A program made the translations under genes and the position numbers. From Tetracentron sinense (lineage: Eukaryota > Streptophyta > Magnoliopsida > Trochodendrales > Trochodendraceae), in contig CM026556.1 in NCBI GenBank assembly GCA_015143295.1, positions 23,064,547 through 23,128,546 on the forward strand: DNA of 64,000 bases, given 5' to 3'. How positions within the stretch are numbered: position 1 is the stretch's first letter; each line of letters starts with the position of its first letter. The notes below the pieces were generated by a model, which saw nothing but the letters and a program-made list of their open reading frames with translations, did not search any database and was not told the DNA's origin. Below, one piece after another: positions 46,627-58,918 of this stretch.

Positions 46627-46865
46627 GTTTCATTTCTTGATGGTTTAGGGGTAAGGGTTTGTGTCTCATTTTTTTCTCAAAAGCAAGTATTAGTTATATA
46701 AGATGTGTTCAAAATTTATTCTTATAGTTCTTGTGATTTTGTAGGGCAAGGCTTTTTCCCACCCCCCCCCCCCCCCAATTGCTATTTCTTATCAATAAAT
46801 CGGTAGGGGTCTGCCAAAACTCCCACTCTCACTGAGTGGCTTAAAACAAAACTATTCGAATTTGA

Positions 46866-48092
46866 TTAAATATCCGATAATAGTAAAAATAGAGTAATTT
46901 TATTTGAATTCGATTAAAATATTCAAATTATTCGATGATTATAAATGTCAAAAATGAACAAATGTAAATTTTATTTAAAAATTTCAAATTAATATTTAAT
47001 CATCATCTAAATTAAAAATAACCATTATTTAATTAAATTAATATTTAATAATAGTATTTTAGTCTTATACACTTATAATATACTAGTAAAGGTGCAAGTT
47101 TTATTAGATTAAAAGAAACATAAATTTTCTAAGATTAAAAAAATCTAATTTTTAATATATTTTTGTTAGACGTTACTCTCTTTATATTAATTAATTTTAT
47201 AATATATTAGTATATTTTATAAAATATATTTTAATAATTAAATTTAAATTTTTTATATGATAACATTAGTAAAGAGTTACTAATAGTTGATTATTTATGG
47301 GTCCCACTTATAAATGTTTAAAAACAAGGACTCTTTTTAATAGAGTCCTTATTGACAGTTTGTACTTTTTTTTTTTGGATGGTTTGATAGTGAGTACTTC
47401 TTATAATTACTTTAAAAGAGTTCCAATAGGAAAGAATTACTAATAACTTCTTTCTATGTATAAGGAGACAAATAAATGTTTTCTTTTTAAAAGGACTCTT
47501 TCTAATAGAGTCATAGTCAGTACTTATAAGCAATTTAAAAGAGGTGTTTGAAATTCCAATTAAGACCACCTCTCACGTATCCTTTGGGAGAATCAATTGG
47601 TAGATCCTATAATAAGACTCACTTTCTTCTTATGGATAAGTAGTAGAATGATTATGTATATATATATATATATATAGAAAGTAGTAAAGGTGTACATGCT
47701 TTGCACATATTGATTTTTTACTAATAAAATTAAAAAATATTTTTTATTTGTAATTATAGGGAAAGGTGCAACATGGACGGATATAGAGAGAGCCACTTAC
47801 ATGTTTGAGAAATTTGTTATATATTTTTTTTCTTCAATAGACGGTGCCCTAGGTGCTTGCATATATAATTTTATTTCATGGTTTGGAAGATAAAGGAGCC
47901 ACAATCATATGGTGTTCGAGTCATTGAAACATGTCAGCCATATTTGTAACATTGCTCTCAATCTCTTAGTTAACCCTCACCCCCACCCCCACCCCCACCC
48001 CCCAATAAATAAAGAGGCATATATACATCATGTTGTGTTTGCATGATGGAGACGAAGTTCTGTTTTCCCCCATGCATAATGGAATGTTATAC
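46866..48092. other. AT-rich intergenic DNA before the Tat element
   Basis: No gene is visible. Reverse-orientation Helitron-like ends lie at 47083-47100 and 47681-47710. A palindrome, AAGGACTCTTTTTAATAGAGTCCTT (47326-47350), has a diverged second copy near 47491. (TA)n lies at 47655-47676 and a C-rich array at 47974-48003. Confidence 0.5.
47974..48003 (-). repeat. G-rich array with G-quadruplex potential
   Basis: The plus strand reads as runs of five to six C separated by single A. On the minus strand this gives at least four G5 runs with one-base loops, a strong G4 pattern. It lies about 95 bp before the Tat element's 5' LTR. Confidence 0.8.
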
Positions 48093-48097
48093 ACTAT

Positions 48098-48837
48098 TGT
48101 AATGGATAAAATTCGTAAAAATGAGTAAGTGTTGGAGAACAAGCTAGTTTTCATTGTCATAGCAACTGATGGGAGACACGTACCCCAATTGAGAACGAAT
48201 CCGTGCTCCTTTGGACAACAGACCCATTCTCTACATGATGACGTATTCGTTACCTGGAGGACAAATGTAGCCGCCCTCTTTGGACAACATTTATTTCATC
48301 TGTGTTCTCATACACAACGGTCCCGAGCTTTAGTCAACAACGAGACCGACTCGTAGGACGAAATAATCAGGAGGAGATCATTCTACTCTGGTGTTAGGTG
48401 AAAAGCACTATCTTAGCATTTAATGCTTATCTCTTCCAGCTGCCTTTCGACTCCAGACCAACCTTATGAATTGTAGGCTCACACGTGTGACACGTAAGAC
48501 TCAAAATTTGTTTGACATATTTGGTAATGAGTGTAAACTAAGTGGCATGGTCATCCATGGCCATCTATGGGCTTACAGAGCTAAACCTATAAATACCCCC
48601 AGAGACCCAATGCCTAAGCATCGCAAAATTTCGTATTGCTCACTCTTATTGCTCCAGCTTTCTTACTGTTCATCATCTTCTTCATCTTTTGACTATGGCA
48701 TCGGAGTGTATTACAGGGTGCACACCCTTCTCTCCTTTACCTTATCAGCAACTGGAGCTTTGCTATCTTCCTTCTACCAGTAAACCAAACTTCGAAGCAG
48801 ATGTTGACGCGTGGACCCTCCGAAAAATTCCCGCACA
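48098..48837 (+). repeat. 5' LTR of the Tat-lineage element
   Basis: About 740 bp from TGTAATGGATAAAATTCG to ..CCCGCACA. The first 292 bp align without gaps to 58627-58918 (about 91% identity by eye). ACTAT (48093-48097) is the left target duplication candidate. The end is set by the following primer binding site and may be off by a few bases. Confidence 0.85.
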
Positions 48838-48841
48838 AAAA

Positions 48842-48860
48842 TTGGCACCGTCTGTGAGAA
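48842..48860 (+). promoter_or_regulatory. Primer binding site of the Tat element
   Basis: TTGGCACCGTCTGTGAGAA is one base from the TGGCGCCGTCTGTGGGAA type found in many Tat/Athila elements. Confidence 0.75.
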
Positions 48861-48906
48861 ATTATAAATGAACCTCGCTTTGCTCATCTTACTCATCTTG
48901 TTTGAC

Positions 48907-50463
48907 ATGACTAATCAAACCCTTGCGCCTGTGGTTGAGAATCAAACACCTCAGACCACTCCCTTTGCTCCTACTATCATGCAAACTTTCATCCCAGGAG
49001 TTGGGCAATCTTCTGGGCAGCCTGAAAGAGTTGTGTCTTCATCAGACCAAATCTTGCTATTGTTGCAGTAGCAGTAGTCCACTCTAGACCGTATCACCAG
49101 CCAGCAACAGTTATTGCAAGAGAGGCTAGATGCATTTGAGCATGGTAGGCTTGAGATAGATGCTGACCCATTTCCCAGGCCTTCTACTAGGCGCTAGCTC
49201 ACCTTCCCTCCTTCTCCCCCAAGAGTAGCAGCACGGCCAGCATCACCGCCGGTGCAAGAAAATTGTGAGAGTAGATATGTGCTTATCCCCCCTGTTGGTG
49301 AGGCTACTCGTCCCCATTCTCCAGTTGCTCATGCTGGATAATGGGATCAAGCTCGTGTTGAACCATAAGACATGGAGTATGTTCGTGATGATCAACGAGA
49401 TTTTTATACCCGCACCAAGCTGCAAGAACACTAGGTTCGTAGTGACCCAAGAGTTACCCAACACCCCCGTGAGGAGCCACGGGTTTATGATGCTCAAGAG
49501 TCGAATGATCAAGTGCAAGGCGGTGATCAGAGGGCAGGAATCACACTCAAAGAGGTGGAGGTCATGATCAATGCTCGTGTCAAGGGTTCTGCAAGCGGGA
49601 ATACTTCTGATCAGTTTGCTCAGAAGTACAAGGATGACGTTGATACTTCTCCCTTCTCCAAAGAGATCACCGAGTCATACACTCCGTCGAGGTTCATGGT
49701 GCCAAAATTCGTCATGTTCGATGGAAAGAGAGACCTCATTGACCACCTGTTCAACTTCAAGAATGTCATGGCTGTTCGTAATCCTGATGACAATCTTCTA
49801 TGCAAGGCCTTCCCGAGCAGTGACAGGAGCAGCTGCAAGGTGGTTCTCAACCTGCCCCTAGCTCAATCAAGAGTATGGCAGAGCTCAGGTCAATTTGTAT
49901 TGACCAATATATTGTGAATAAAAAGAAGAAAGCGGGTGCAAATTCTCTCTTTGCTATGAAGATGAAATCAGCAGAACCTCTTAGGGACTTCATTCAGCGG
50001 TTCACTGATAAAGTCTCCAGCATTGACAAGATCGAGGACAGTAGCTACATAGTCGCGTTCAAGAATACAGTGCCAAAGAACTCTAAGATATATGAGTCTC
50101 TTGCTCTTGACTACCCCACCATGTTGGATGAGATGTTGGTTCGTGCTGCCAAGTATGGGATATTCGAAGATGACACAACAGTCATAGCGCGGCCAAGAGC
50201 GAAAGGAGTGGATGTTGTGGAGAGGGGGAACGGGGCATCCTCATCAAAGAAGGGGAAGAGGCCACGGTATGAGTCTTCTTCCAGTGATGAGGAGCCGCAC
50301 CGAAGGGTACTAAGAGAGAAGGTGGTGTATGTGGAGCAACGGGATCAGTCGGATCAGCGCCCATTTGAAGTATATCAAAATCAGAACCAGCATAAGAGCA
50401 GGACGGATAGGCGACCAAATCCAAATCATCAACATCAAAAAAGGTGTCCTCATCAGTCCAACT
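48907..50463 (+). pseudogene. Tat element gag
   Basis: The start MTNQTLAPVV at 48907 is inferred. Stops follow near 49068 and 49193. The core domain has FMVPKFVMFDGKRDLIDHLF and LLCKAFP (49700-49815), a frameshift at about 49870, then LFAMKMKSAEPLRDFIQRF and PTMLDEMLVRAAKY (49950-50160). A basic tail with KKGKRPRYESSSSDEE and no knuckle ends at the 50463 stop; CEYCHYHKFHGN-like words lie beyond in broken frames. Gag builds the particle. The frame is destroyed. Confidence 0.85.
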
Positions 50464-50867
50464 AGGAGCAGCCTAGGTACAACCAAGAGAGGAGTAACCA
50501 GATAGCGGAGAGGCATCCTTTTCCATCTCGGACTGATAAAGTGAATTTTACAGTCAGTCTAACGACTATCATGAAGTCAATGGAGGACAAGCCTTGTTTC
50601 GAGTGGCCTGCATGAGCTGTTCGTGACGTCACCTCGGGACCACGGGCACATGAGTATTGCCATTATCATAAGTTTCATGGTAATCTCACCAATCATTGTC
50701 GAATCCTGAGGGAGTATTTGGAGAGGCTAGTCCAGGAGGGCTACTTGGGAGAGTACGTGGATTCCAGTAATAGTACAGTGCGTACCAGGGAACCACCATC
50801 TCGGCCCCGTATTAAAGAACCTTCAAATAATCTTGGTTCCAGCTGAGGAGGAGGAGGAGGAGCACCC

Positions 50868-51482
50868 ATGGGCACCATCAACGTCATTCACCGTGCTCGG
50901 ATGTCGACAGTAGACGTAGAGCAGGAGTTCAGAGCGAAGGAGAGGAAGCTGTCTCACGTAGCTGAAGTGTATCAAGTACGGCCAGCAATGAGGGGCATCG
51001 AGCAAGCTCTAACTTTCTCTGACCATGACATGTCAATCGTGGTCAGGCCTCCTTACGATGCCTTCGTTCTCACCATGCGGATTGGCAACTTTAACATCAA
51101 GAGGGTGCTCGTTGATTCAGGGAGTGGGGTAGACATTCTTTATCTTCATGCCTTTACTCAAATGAAATTGGATCCAGCTACTCTTGTTACGACCCAGACC
51201 CCGTTGGTTGGGTTTGATGAGAGTTCGATGCAACCTATGGGGGAGGTCGTTTTGCCAGTTGAGGCCAGATCAATCGTCCTGTCAACACAGTTTTCCGTCC
51301 TCAACGCACCGTCCCCATATAATGCTATTTTAGGGCGGTGGTGGACCCATGACATGAGGGTTGTTCCGTCATCATATTATCAAGTGTTAAAGTATCCCAC
51401 CCAAGACAGGCCTAGGGAGATCAGGGGAGATCAACTGACATCTCAGAAGTGTGACTACATTCCACCTGAAGTGCCTAAATAG
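50868..51482 (+). pseudogene. Tat element protease region
   Basis: TINVIHRARMS opens the pro region. IVVRPPYDAFVLTMRIGNF is followed by the retropepsin site VLVDSGSGVDIL (about 51106-51141), then NAILGRWW. The frame is open for 204 codons and is cut off from gag and RT by stops on both sides. Confidence 0.85.
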
Positions 51483-51689
51483 CAATTACAGGTCGGGTCC
51501 GTAGAGGAAGGGAGTTCGGGAGAATCGTTGTCTAGACCATCTATTAAGCCCACGAAGAGTGTTAACTTGGGAATGGATGACGAGCCAAAGATGCTACAGA
51601 TTGGAACCAATTTGACAATAGAGGAGGAAGTAGAGCTGATGTGCTTTTTGAAGAAGAATCTTGATGTCTTTGCCTAGTCGCACAAAGAC

Positions 51690-53072
51690 ATGATGAGGAT
51701 CAATCCAGAAGTCATTTGCCATCATTTGAATGCTGATCCCGCTGTCCATCCTGTCAAGAAGAAGCCCCAGAGACTTGCTCCTATGTATCATGATGTCGTT
51801 AATGAGGAGATTAACAAGCTCATCCAGCATGGGTTCATTCGAGAAGTTCAATACCCAAACTGGATAGCTAATGTAGTAGTTGTACCGAAGAAGAGTAGGA
51901 AAGTGAGAGTCTGTATTGATATCACCAATGTAAATAAAGCTTGTCCTAAAGACTTTTTTCCAATTCCCAGAATTGATAGACTTATCAATGCTACTGCTGG
52001 TCATGAGATTTTGTCTTTCATGGATGGATATTCGGGCTATAATCAGATTCTTCTTGCTGATGGTGATCAAGAGAAGACAGCCTTCTTCATAGAGTGTGGA
52101 CTATTCTGTTACCGGGTCATGCCCTTCGGTCTCAAGAATACTGGTGCCACTTATCAGTGCCTTATGAATCTCATATTTGGGCCTTTGCTCAGCAAATCGA
52201 TGGAGGTGTATATTGATGATATTGTTATGAAGAGTCGAGTACGGGCTACTCTCGTGGCAGATTTGGTTGAGCCTTTCTCTATTCTTCGAGCTTTTAATTT
52301 GAAGTTGAACCCGAAGAAGTGTATATTTGGTGTCACTTCAAGCAAGTTATTAGGCTATCTTGTCAGTCAATGTGGCATTGAGGCCAATCCTGCTCAAATC
52401 TGTACTTTGCTAGATATGCCAGAGCTGAAGCCGAAGAAGGAGATCCAGAAGCTTACAGGACGTATTGCCGCCCTCAACCGTTTCATATCAAAGTCATCTG
52501 GTAGTTGTAAACCTCTGTTCGAGTTACTGAGGAAAGACTCTATATTCAAGTGGACTAAGGAATGCTCTCAAGCTTTTGCCGCTTTGAAGGATTATTTGAG
52601 TTCTGCTCCCATTCTCTCTGTACCTGAGCCTAACGAAGTGTTTTATCTTTATCTATCTATCTCAAACCAGGCTATTGGCTCCGTGCTACTCAGAAGTTGT
52701 GAGGGTGTGGAAAAGTCTATTTATTTTATAAGCAAAACCTTTCTCAAGTCGGAGTCAAATTATAGCAAACTCGAAAAGGTATGTCTTGCTCTAGTCTTTT
52801 CTGCTAAAAAGTTACGTCCTTACTTCCAAGCTCATACTATCGTTATCATCATAACGTATCCCTTGAAAATTGTATTGGGGCGACCCGAGTTGGCGGGGCG
52901 AATGTCAAAATGGGTTATTGTACTTAATGAATATGACATTCAGTATCGAGCAAGGATATCGAAGAAGGGTCAGGCCATAGAGATTTTTCTATCTGATTTT
53001 CTCATTAAGGAGGTCGGGGCAGAAGTGGATCCTAATCGTCACGAGCTCCCAGACGATGAGAACGTTGAGTAG
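51690..53072 (+). pseudogene. Tat element reverse transcriptase and first RNase H
   Basis: An open frame of 460 codons. RT: KLIQHGFIREVQYPNWIANV, CIDITNVNKACPKDFFPIPR, FMDGYSGYNQI, MPFGLKNTGATYQ and the catalytic VYIDDIVMKS (about 52205-52235). The connection domain has LTGRIAALNRFISKS. RNase H 1 lies near 52640-52990, with FYLYLS where an aspartate is normally found, so its active site looks degraded. It is the longest intact frame of the element, but separate from gag and integrase. Confidence 0.9.
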
Positions 53073-53084
53073 GACGGAGTGTAA

Positions 53085-53339
53085 ATGCAGGACAGCTTAA
53101 CGGCGTGGAGTGACTGGGTCTTGTATGTAGATGGGTTATCTAATGCCAGTGGGTCAGGACTTGGTGTTGTGCTTATTAGCCCTGAGAACGTTAAAGTTCA
53201 AAAGCTGACACGTCTTGGCTTTTCTACCTCCAACAATGAAATGGAGTATGAAGCATTGCTGCTTGGGTTGCAGAGTGCACAAGAATTGAGGATCTCAAAG
53301 TTGAGGGTGTTCTGTGATTCACAACTTGTGGTAAACTAG
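53085..53339 (+). pseudogene. Tat element second RNase H (archaeal type)
   Basis: LYVDGLSNASGSGLGVVL, NNEMEYEALLLGL and FCDSQLVVN carry the Asp, Glu and Asp of a second RNase H. A stop follows at 53337. A second RNase H after the first is the diagnostic trait of the Tat lineage. Confidence 0.9.
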
Positions 53340-53694
53340 ATGAATGACGTCTATAAATGCAGAGATGATCGGATGAGGCGTTATGTAGCACTTCTTCGTG
53401 AACAATGTGAGGCCTTTGATGTTATTAAAATCAAGCATATTCGGAGAGATGACAGCAGTATGCTGATGCTTTGGCTTACATTCTTCTATGTTATAATCTG
53501 ATGAACCCAAGGCAGTTCTTATGGAGTACAAAGAGTGTCCTTCTATTAAGTTGCAACCATAGCGAGAAGTCTTATTCATCAATTTGGTGACGAGCTGGAT
53601 GACGGGCTTGATAGCGTATTTGAAGGACGAAGTTCTCCCCATTGATGCCAGAGAATCAAGACGTTTATAGTATAAGGCACCTCATTACGTCCTC

Positions 53695-54831
53695 TTGCAC
53701 GGAGAGCTGTATAGAAAGTCATTCGGAGGGCCTCTTCTGAAATGTGTTCATCCTATAAACGTTGAAAGGATCTTGGCCGAGCTCCATGAAGGAATTTGCG
53801 ACATTCATTCTGGAGGATGGACTATTGCTCATCGTGCTCTGGAGCAAGAGTATTTTTGGTTTTACATGCAAACAGATGCTCAGAAGTATGTGAAGAAGTG
53901 TAGCCAATGTTAGCGTCATGCCCGATTGATCCATGCTCCAGCTCAGGAGCTCAGCACCGTGTCCCAGCCTTAGCCATTTGCTCGTTGGGGGCTTGACATT
54001 GTGGGACCTCTTCCCAAAGCTCCAAGCAATATGATATTTCTCTTGGTGGCTACGGATTACTTCTCTCATTGGAATGAGGTTGTTCCCCTTGCAAGCATCA
54101 TAAAGCAGGAAGTGAAGAAGTTTCTTTGAGAGCATATCATCTGTAGATTTGGCATTCCCCAGTCCATCATCTCTGACAACGGGAAGCAGTTTATAGGGAA
54201 AGTCATTGTCGAATTTTACAAGAAACTCAAGATCAAGCTATCTTCTCATCACCCTATTATCCTCAAGGGAATGGTCTGGCTGAGGTAGCTAACAAGAGTC
54301 TTCTGAATGCACTCAAGAGGAGATTAGAAGATTCCAAGGGGAAGTGGACCAGTGAGTTGTATAACATACTATGGGGTTATAGGACAACGCCACAGAGTCC
54401 TACAAATGAAACTCTGTTCTCCTTGGCGTATGGAATGAAAGTCGTTATCCCTACGGAGATTAGTCTGCCCACAATACATTTTCGGAAGAGCAAGAAGACA
54501 AGAGAGAAGGACAAGAACATCGAGCTGATGGCTATTCATCTAGATCTCTTGGAAGAAAGGCGAGAAGATGCTATCATCCAGATGGAGAGATATCAACAGC
54601 AACTGAAAAAGGCATACAACAAGAAAGTACAAAGGAGGGTTCTTCAAGTCAGAGATCCCGTCCTTCGAAAAGTCTTTTAGAGTACTCAGGAAATCAACAA
54701 CGGAAAGATAGGACCTAACTGGGAAGGACCATACATTGTGGATCGTCTTGGGAGCCTTGGCGTATGTTATCTTAAAGATTTACAGGGTAATGTAATCCCC
54801 AAGTCGTGGAATATTATGAACTTGAGGTAAT
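53695..54831 (+). pseudogene. Tat element integrase
   Basis: HHCC finger: HEGICDIHSGG and KKCSQC (53785-53913). The core has WGLDIVGPLPKAP (about 53990), IISDNGKQF (about 54170) and, out of frame, GLAEVANKS (about 54275), giving the three acidic residues. LWGYRTTPQSPTNETLFSLAYG follows (54365-54430), then a C-terminal GPNWEGPYIV. Several stops (53911, 53971, 54128, 54678) and a frameshift near 54240 break it. Confidence 0.88.
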
Positions 54832-54839
54832 TTTTTCAA

Positions 54840-55516
54840 TAAAATTATGAGTTTTACAGCGAATTCATTCACATACGTTCTTCCTTAGAGTTATCATGAG
54901 TTAATGATCAAGTGTTTTTATCAAGTGTCTAGTGAAATATCTTGAATGCATTGCAATATCTAATGGTTTTTCATCTGAACAAGGAACTCATCACGGGACA
55001 CATGTGGCTCATCCAAAGGACTTTTCATCTGAGCAAATCAGTGGCTTATCCTAATGACATGTCCTTTGAGCATGGTGTCCCACCACGAGTTACCATACGT
55101 TCTTTATATGAAATATCATTTATCAGATTACATTCACGATGTGTTACACTACAAAGCATCCGTGCTCTATAACTTAGTGCCTTTGCATCTTATTATCCGT
55201 TACATTAAGTGTTTTGATTAAGTGTTTATGTATTCCTTACACTTTCACGTGCTCTATGTTTTCATGATTTATCAAGTTATTGATTCATTCTCTTGATGTT
55301 ATGTTGTATGGCTGAGTTACGTTCTCTGTGCCTTGTGAATAATTCAAAGTGCTTTATCAAATGGAAAACAAAAGACAATATGCAAAAAAGAAAGTACTAT
55401 TGATGAAATTTCGTAACGGGAGCAGTCCATATCATTGAAGAAAGATAGGGAAAGATCACAACAGAGAAAGATAAAGAAAGACTATAATGAGAAGAAAGAA
55501 AAAACTAAGTAGCGGG
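54840..55516 (+). other. Tat spacer between integrase and antisense ORF
   Basis: Non-coding on both strands as far as I can see. It contains repeated GTGTTT.AT.AAGTG words (near 54910, 55210). Tat elements usually have a long non-coding stretch here. Confidence 0.6.
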
Positions 55517-57910
55517 TTCGACGTTGATTTATAGTTCGGGCTCTGGCTGGACAACGGTGGGCTGGACAGTGGCTACATCATCATCAACAGAGACAGTCTC
55601 AGCAGAAGCAGAAGGATCAGCAGGAAGCTTAGGCAAGATGGGAGTTGGTTCATCAAAAATAGGAGGTTACTCCAATCCTTACACTTCGGGCTCATCATCG
55701 ACCTGAACGATTTCTGGGCCAACAGCTTCGGAACGACTGGTCTCGTCTTTAGACTGTTTAAGGGACTCAATCAACCGTCCAGACTCTCCGAGCTCCTTCA
55801 ACAACTCTGTTTCCGTCTCGACCCGATCTTTGAGTATCAATCGATCCATCTCTTTCTAAAAATGACTGCGAAGAGTTTCCGTCAAGGCCTCCGCTGCAAC
55901 CCTTGCTTCCTTGAGCTGCTTTGTCGGGGCCTCCTTTGCAGCATCGGACTCCTCGAGTTGCCTGACAAGAGTTTGGGAAAACTCTTCCAGCTCACTGATT
56001 CGAAAGATGGTAGCATCGGCCTCTTCCTTTGCCTTCTTTTCATCCTCTGCTGCTTGTCGAGCAGCTTCACGGGATGTGTCCCGTTGATTCTTGTATGTAT
56101 CAACCCTCTTCATGGCATCCTTCAAGTCAGATTAAGCCTTATGCAACTGGATGGTGAGAGTCGTCCTCACAGCCATTGTCATCTCGACCGCAGTAATGGC
56201 ATTCTCCTTCCAGTATTTGGCTGCCTCGTGAAGGCCATCCTAGTGCTTAAACATTTCCAAGAACACGTTGTTCATCTGATGAAAGAGAGAACAAAGTCAG
56301 TGTAAGAAAGCATGGGGTAAGAAGTAGAAATATGCAAATCTCAAAGTGAATTTACCGCTGCAAGAGCTCGGATGCCAGTTTGGTTCAACGCCGATCTCTG
56401 CATCTTCTTTACTGAAGCAATGTCAGCAGGGAGCCTCATGGTCTGGCTCATGCTAAGAGCCACAAAGCCGTTATCCATTACTGAGTCTGCCATTGTCAGT
56501 AGGCGAGTCCCAGATGGGAAGATGGGGTACTAGGCACAGGGACCTTCAGTTGTGGCCAACTCCCGTGGCATAGCAGCAACAGCAGAAGCAGAAGTAGCAG
56601 CAGCAGCAGAAGGGGTCAGTGGCAGGGGCAGCTGCGTTGACCAAAGGTTGGCTGGCAACTAATGGTTCAGCTGGCTCTCATATTTCTTCAAGATCTGAGG
56701 TCAGAGCTGCGACCTCCTTGCCGTTTTCCAGGCATCTGTCCTCCTTCGTTTTCTTCTTGGCCTCTGCCTTGGCCATCATTTCTGCTATGGTGGCATCCCT
56801 CTTCTTTGAAGGTTTACTAGTAGGAGTAGCAGCAGCCGTTGTTGAAGGCGCTGTAGAAGAATGTTTCTTGGGGAGTCTAAGTGAAGGCGGTACGAGCGTC
56901 TTCCTTAGAGCTCGAGGTGCTCGTACCAGAGAAGGAACACCATCTTGTCTTCTTTTTCTTCTTTAGCGGTAGCAGCAGGATGGGAGGACAGACAACCTTG
57001 AGTAGATGAAGGGGCTTCTCGAGATCTTGGCTTCGGCTTTAGAGTACGCACAGATTCCTATATGACCAGGGGGTTGGATTCGGTACGCTGTCTATAGCTT
57101 AGGTCTGCTTCTTCAATGGCTTCCACCTGATATAATCCCTTCCCCTCTCCTCACCAATGTTCGTCAAGATGCACTCCTCGTCGCGGTGAGGTCCCTAAAG
57201 TGTGTCTTCTTCGGATCTGCATGAGAAAAAGAGTATCAGCAACAACGGACAACGGAGTTTGACAACGGAATAATGCGAGAGTGGACAACGGGAACAAATA
57301 CCTGTACCTTTTTTAAAGACGCTAGGGACAGCCGGCGAAGTGGACTACGATCTCCAGGCCCAAGAGACAATGAAAGGTGTTGCCTTCCAATTCCTATCTA
57401 TATCAGCCAAGCCCGAGATGAAATTGGGAACCTTAGCCTGTTAATTCCAAGAATAATATGTCTCTTTTTCGCCCCTCTGACCTCGGCACTTGATTGCGTG
57501 ACGGAAATGGAAGAGGTGCCTAGCCTCTATAACATACCCATCCTTGATGAACTTAACCACCAAGGACATATACTTATAGAAGCTTGGGTGCATTTGACCC
57601 GGGACAAGCTGGAGAGCATGGATTCCACTATGGGATCTAGAGGAAGACGAAGTCCGGCCTCGAGCTAAGCGAGGTAGACGACGGTGGCAGAGTCAAAACG
57701 CCTATCAATAACAGCGTTTTCTCTCTTGAAATGGAGGTTGACATGAGAGAGAATTTGGAAACGGGTTTTATATTGGGCCAGAGCATCTTTTTGATATTGT
57801 TGAAGTTGGGAAGTTTCGGCTATGTAGGCACCATATGGTGCACTATTAGAGCAGCCGACTTCGTCAGCACTATCGGCTCCAACTACCTTGACAGACCCCT
57901 CAGCAAACAT
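55517..57910 (-). pseudogene. Antisense ORF of the Tat element (coiled-coil protein)
   Basis: From ATG 57910 (MFAEGSVKVVGADSADEVG) the minus strand reads about 80 codons to a stop at 57665. It continues after the stop with LRLPLDPIVESMLSSL, a pattern like PF04195 ('putative gypsy type transposon', from memory). Downstream come Lys- and Ala-rich segments, a long heptad-like helix at 56125-55856 (RDTSREAARQAAEDEKKAKE), and an acidic tail near 55600-55517. Stops and probable introns interrupt it. Extra antisense ORFs at this position are known from Tat elements; their role is unsettled. It is opposite in direction to gag-pol. Confidence 0.65.
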
Positions 57911-58612
57911 GGTTAAATGAAATAACGATGGTGACAAGAAGAACAGGGAGCAGAAGGACAAGGATACAACAAGAACAGAGAAACAGAAGGAGAAAATCAA
58001 AAGCAGAGGAGAGAAACAAAAGATTAAAAGAATGCAAAAAAGAAAAGAGTAGAAGCTTACCAAGTATTGGGCTGATCGAAGGGCTAAGAAAGAAAGCAGA
58101 GAACTTAAGTCTTCAATGAAGAGAGAATTTGGCAGAGTAACAGTGCTCACGGAATCAAGTGAAGAAGAAGAAGTACTGTGCCTCGTATTTATAGTCAATT
58201 AAAAAAGTTTTCAAGACGAAAGTGGCCTCCATCGTTGTCGTACACGTGTGAAAGAGCAGGGTCAAGATGGTTATTTGTGGAATTCGAATCGGCGTGCCAG
58301 ACAAAAATTCATGCGAGACGGAGTTAGCCTTCATCCCCATCATACACGTAAGCATTGTCATAGGCACGATCATCTTTTAGGCTAACAGAGTAACCATCAG
58401 AGGGAATAGCGCGCCTCGAGCTTCTCAAAAGGCAATAATGACAGCGTGCCATGCATTTAATGAGGTATGACGATTTCAAACACGTGCTACAGCTAGCGCA
58501 ACAATCCAACTTCTCGTACAGCTCACGTAATGCTTCAATGACTGCTACGGAGTAGGTATTCCACTTTGTGCACTGTGTTATTTATGACATGTTGAACTAC
58601 GTTCAAGGTATC

Positions 58613-58626
58613 ATAAAGGGGCAAAT
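58613..58626 (+). promoter_or_regulatory. Polypurine tract of the Tat element
   Basis: AAAGGGGCAAAT lies immediately before the 3' LTR start TGTAATGG. Confidence 0.65.
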
Positions 58627-58918
58627 TGTAATGGATAAAATTCGTAAAAATGATTAAGTGTTGGAGAACGAGCTAGTTTTTGTTGTCATGGCAACAGATG
58701 GGAGACACGTACCCAAATTGAGAACGAATCCGTGCACCTTTAGACAACGGCCCCGTTGTCTACATGACGACGTATTCGTTACCCGGAGGATGAACGTAGC
58801 CGCCCTCTTTGGACAACATTTATTTCATATGTGTTCTCATACACAACGGGCCCGAGCTTTAGTTAACAACGAGACCGAATTGTAGGCTGAAATAATCAGG
58901 AGGAGATCATTCTACTCT
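58627..58918 (+). repeat. 3' LTR of the Tat element, cut by the CACTA element
   Basis: 292 bp aligned with 48098-48389 without gaps. It stops exactly at the CACTA end. The other about 448 bp must lie beyond the CACTA, outside the window. Confidence 0.92.

Larger units (their letters stand above)
42814..46865 (+). mobile_element. L1-type LINE with ORF1 only, 15-bp target duplication
   Basis: Identical 15-bp repeats ACTATTCGAATTTGA at 42814-42828 and 46851-46865 bracket the element (42829-46850). The 3' end is a short A-rich tail, TTAAAACAAA. ORF1 begins at 43038 and its decayed tail ends near 46626. Only about 225 bp follow, so ORF2 (endonuclease and RT) is missing. Without the nested solo LTR the element is about 2.5 kb. 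Confidence 0.8.

Noticed and set aside
57911..58198. Hydrophobic Leu/Phe/Ser-rich extension upstream of the antisense ORF start
   Set aside because: Looks like a translated pyrimidine-rich leader; the more plausible start is the ATG at 57910.
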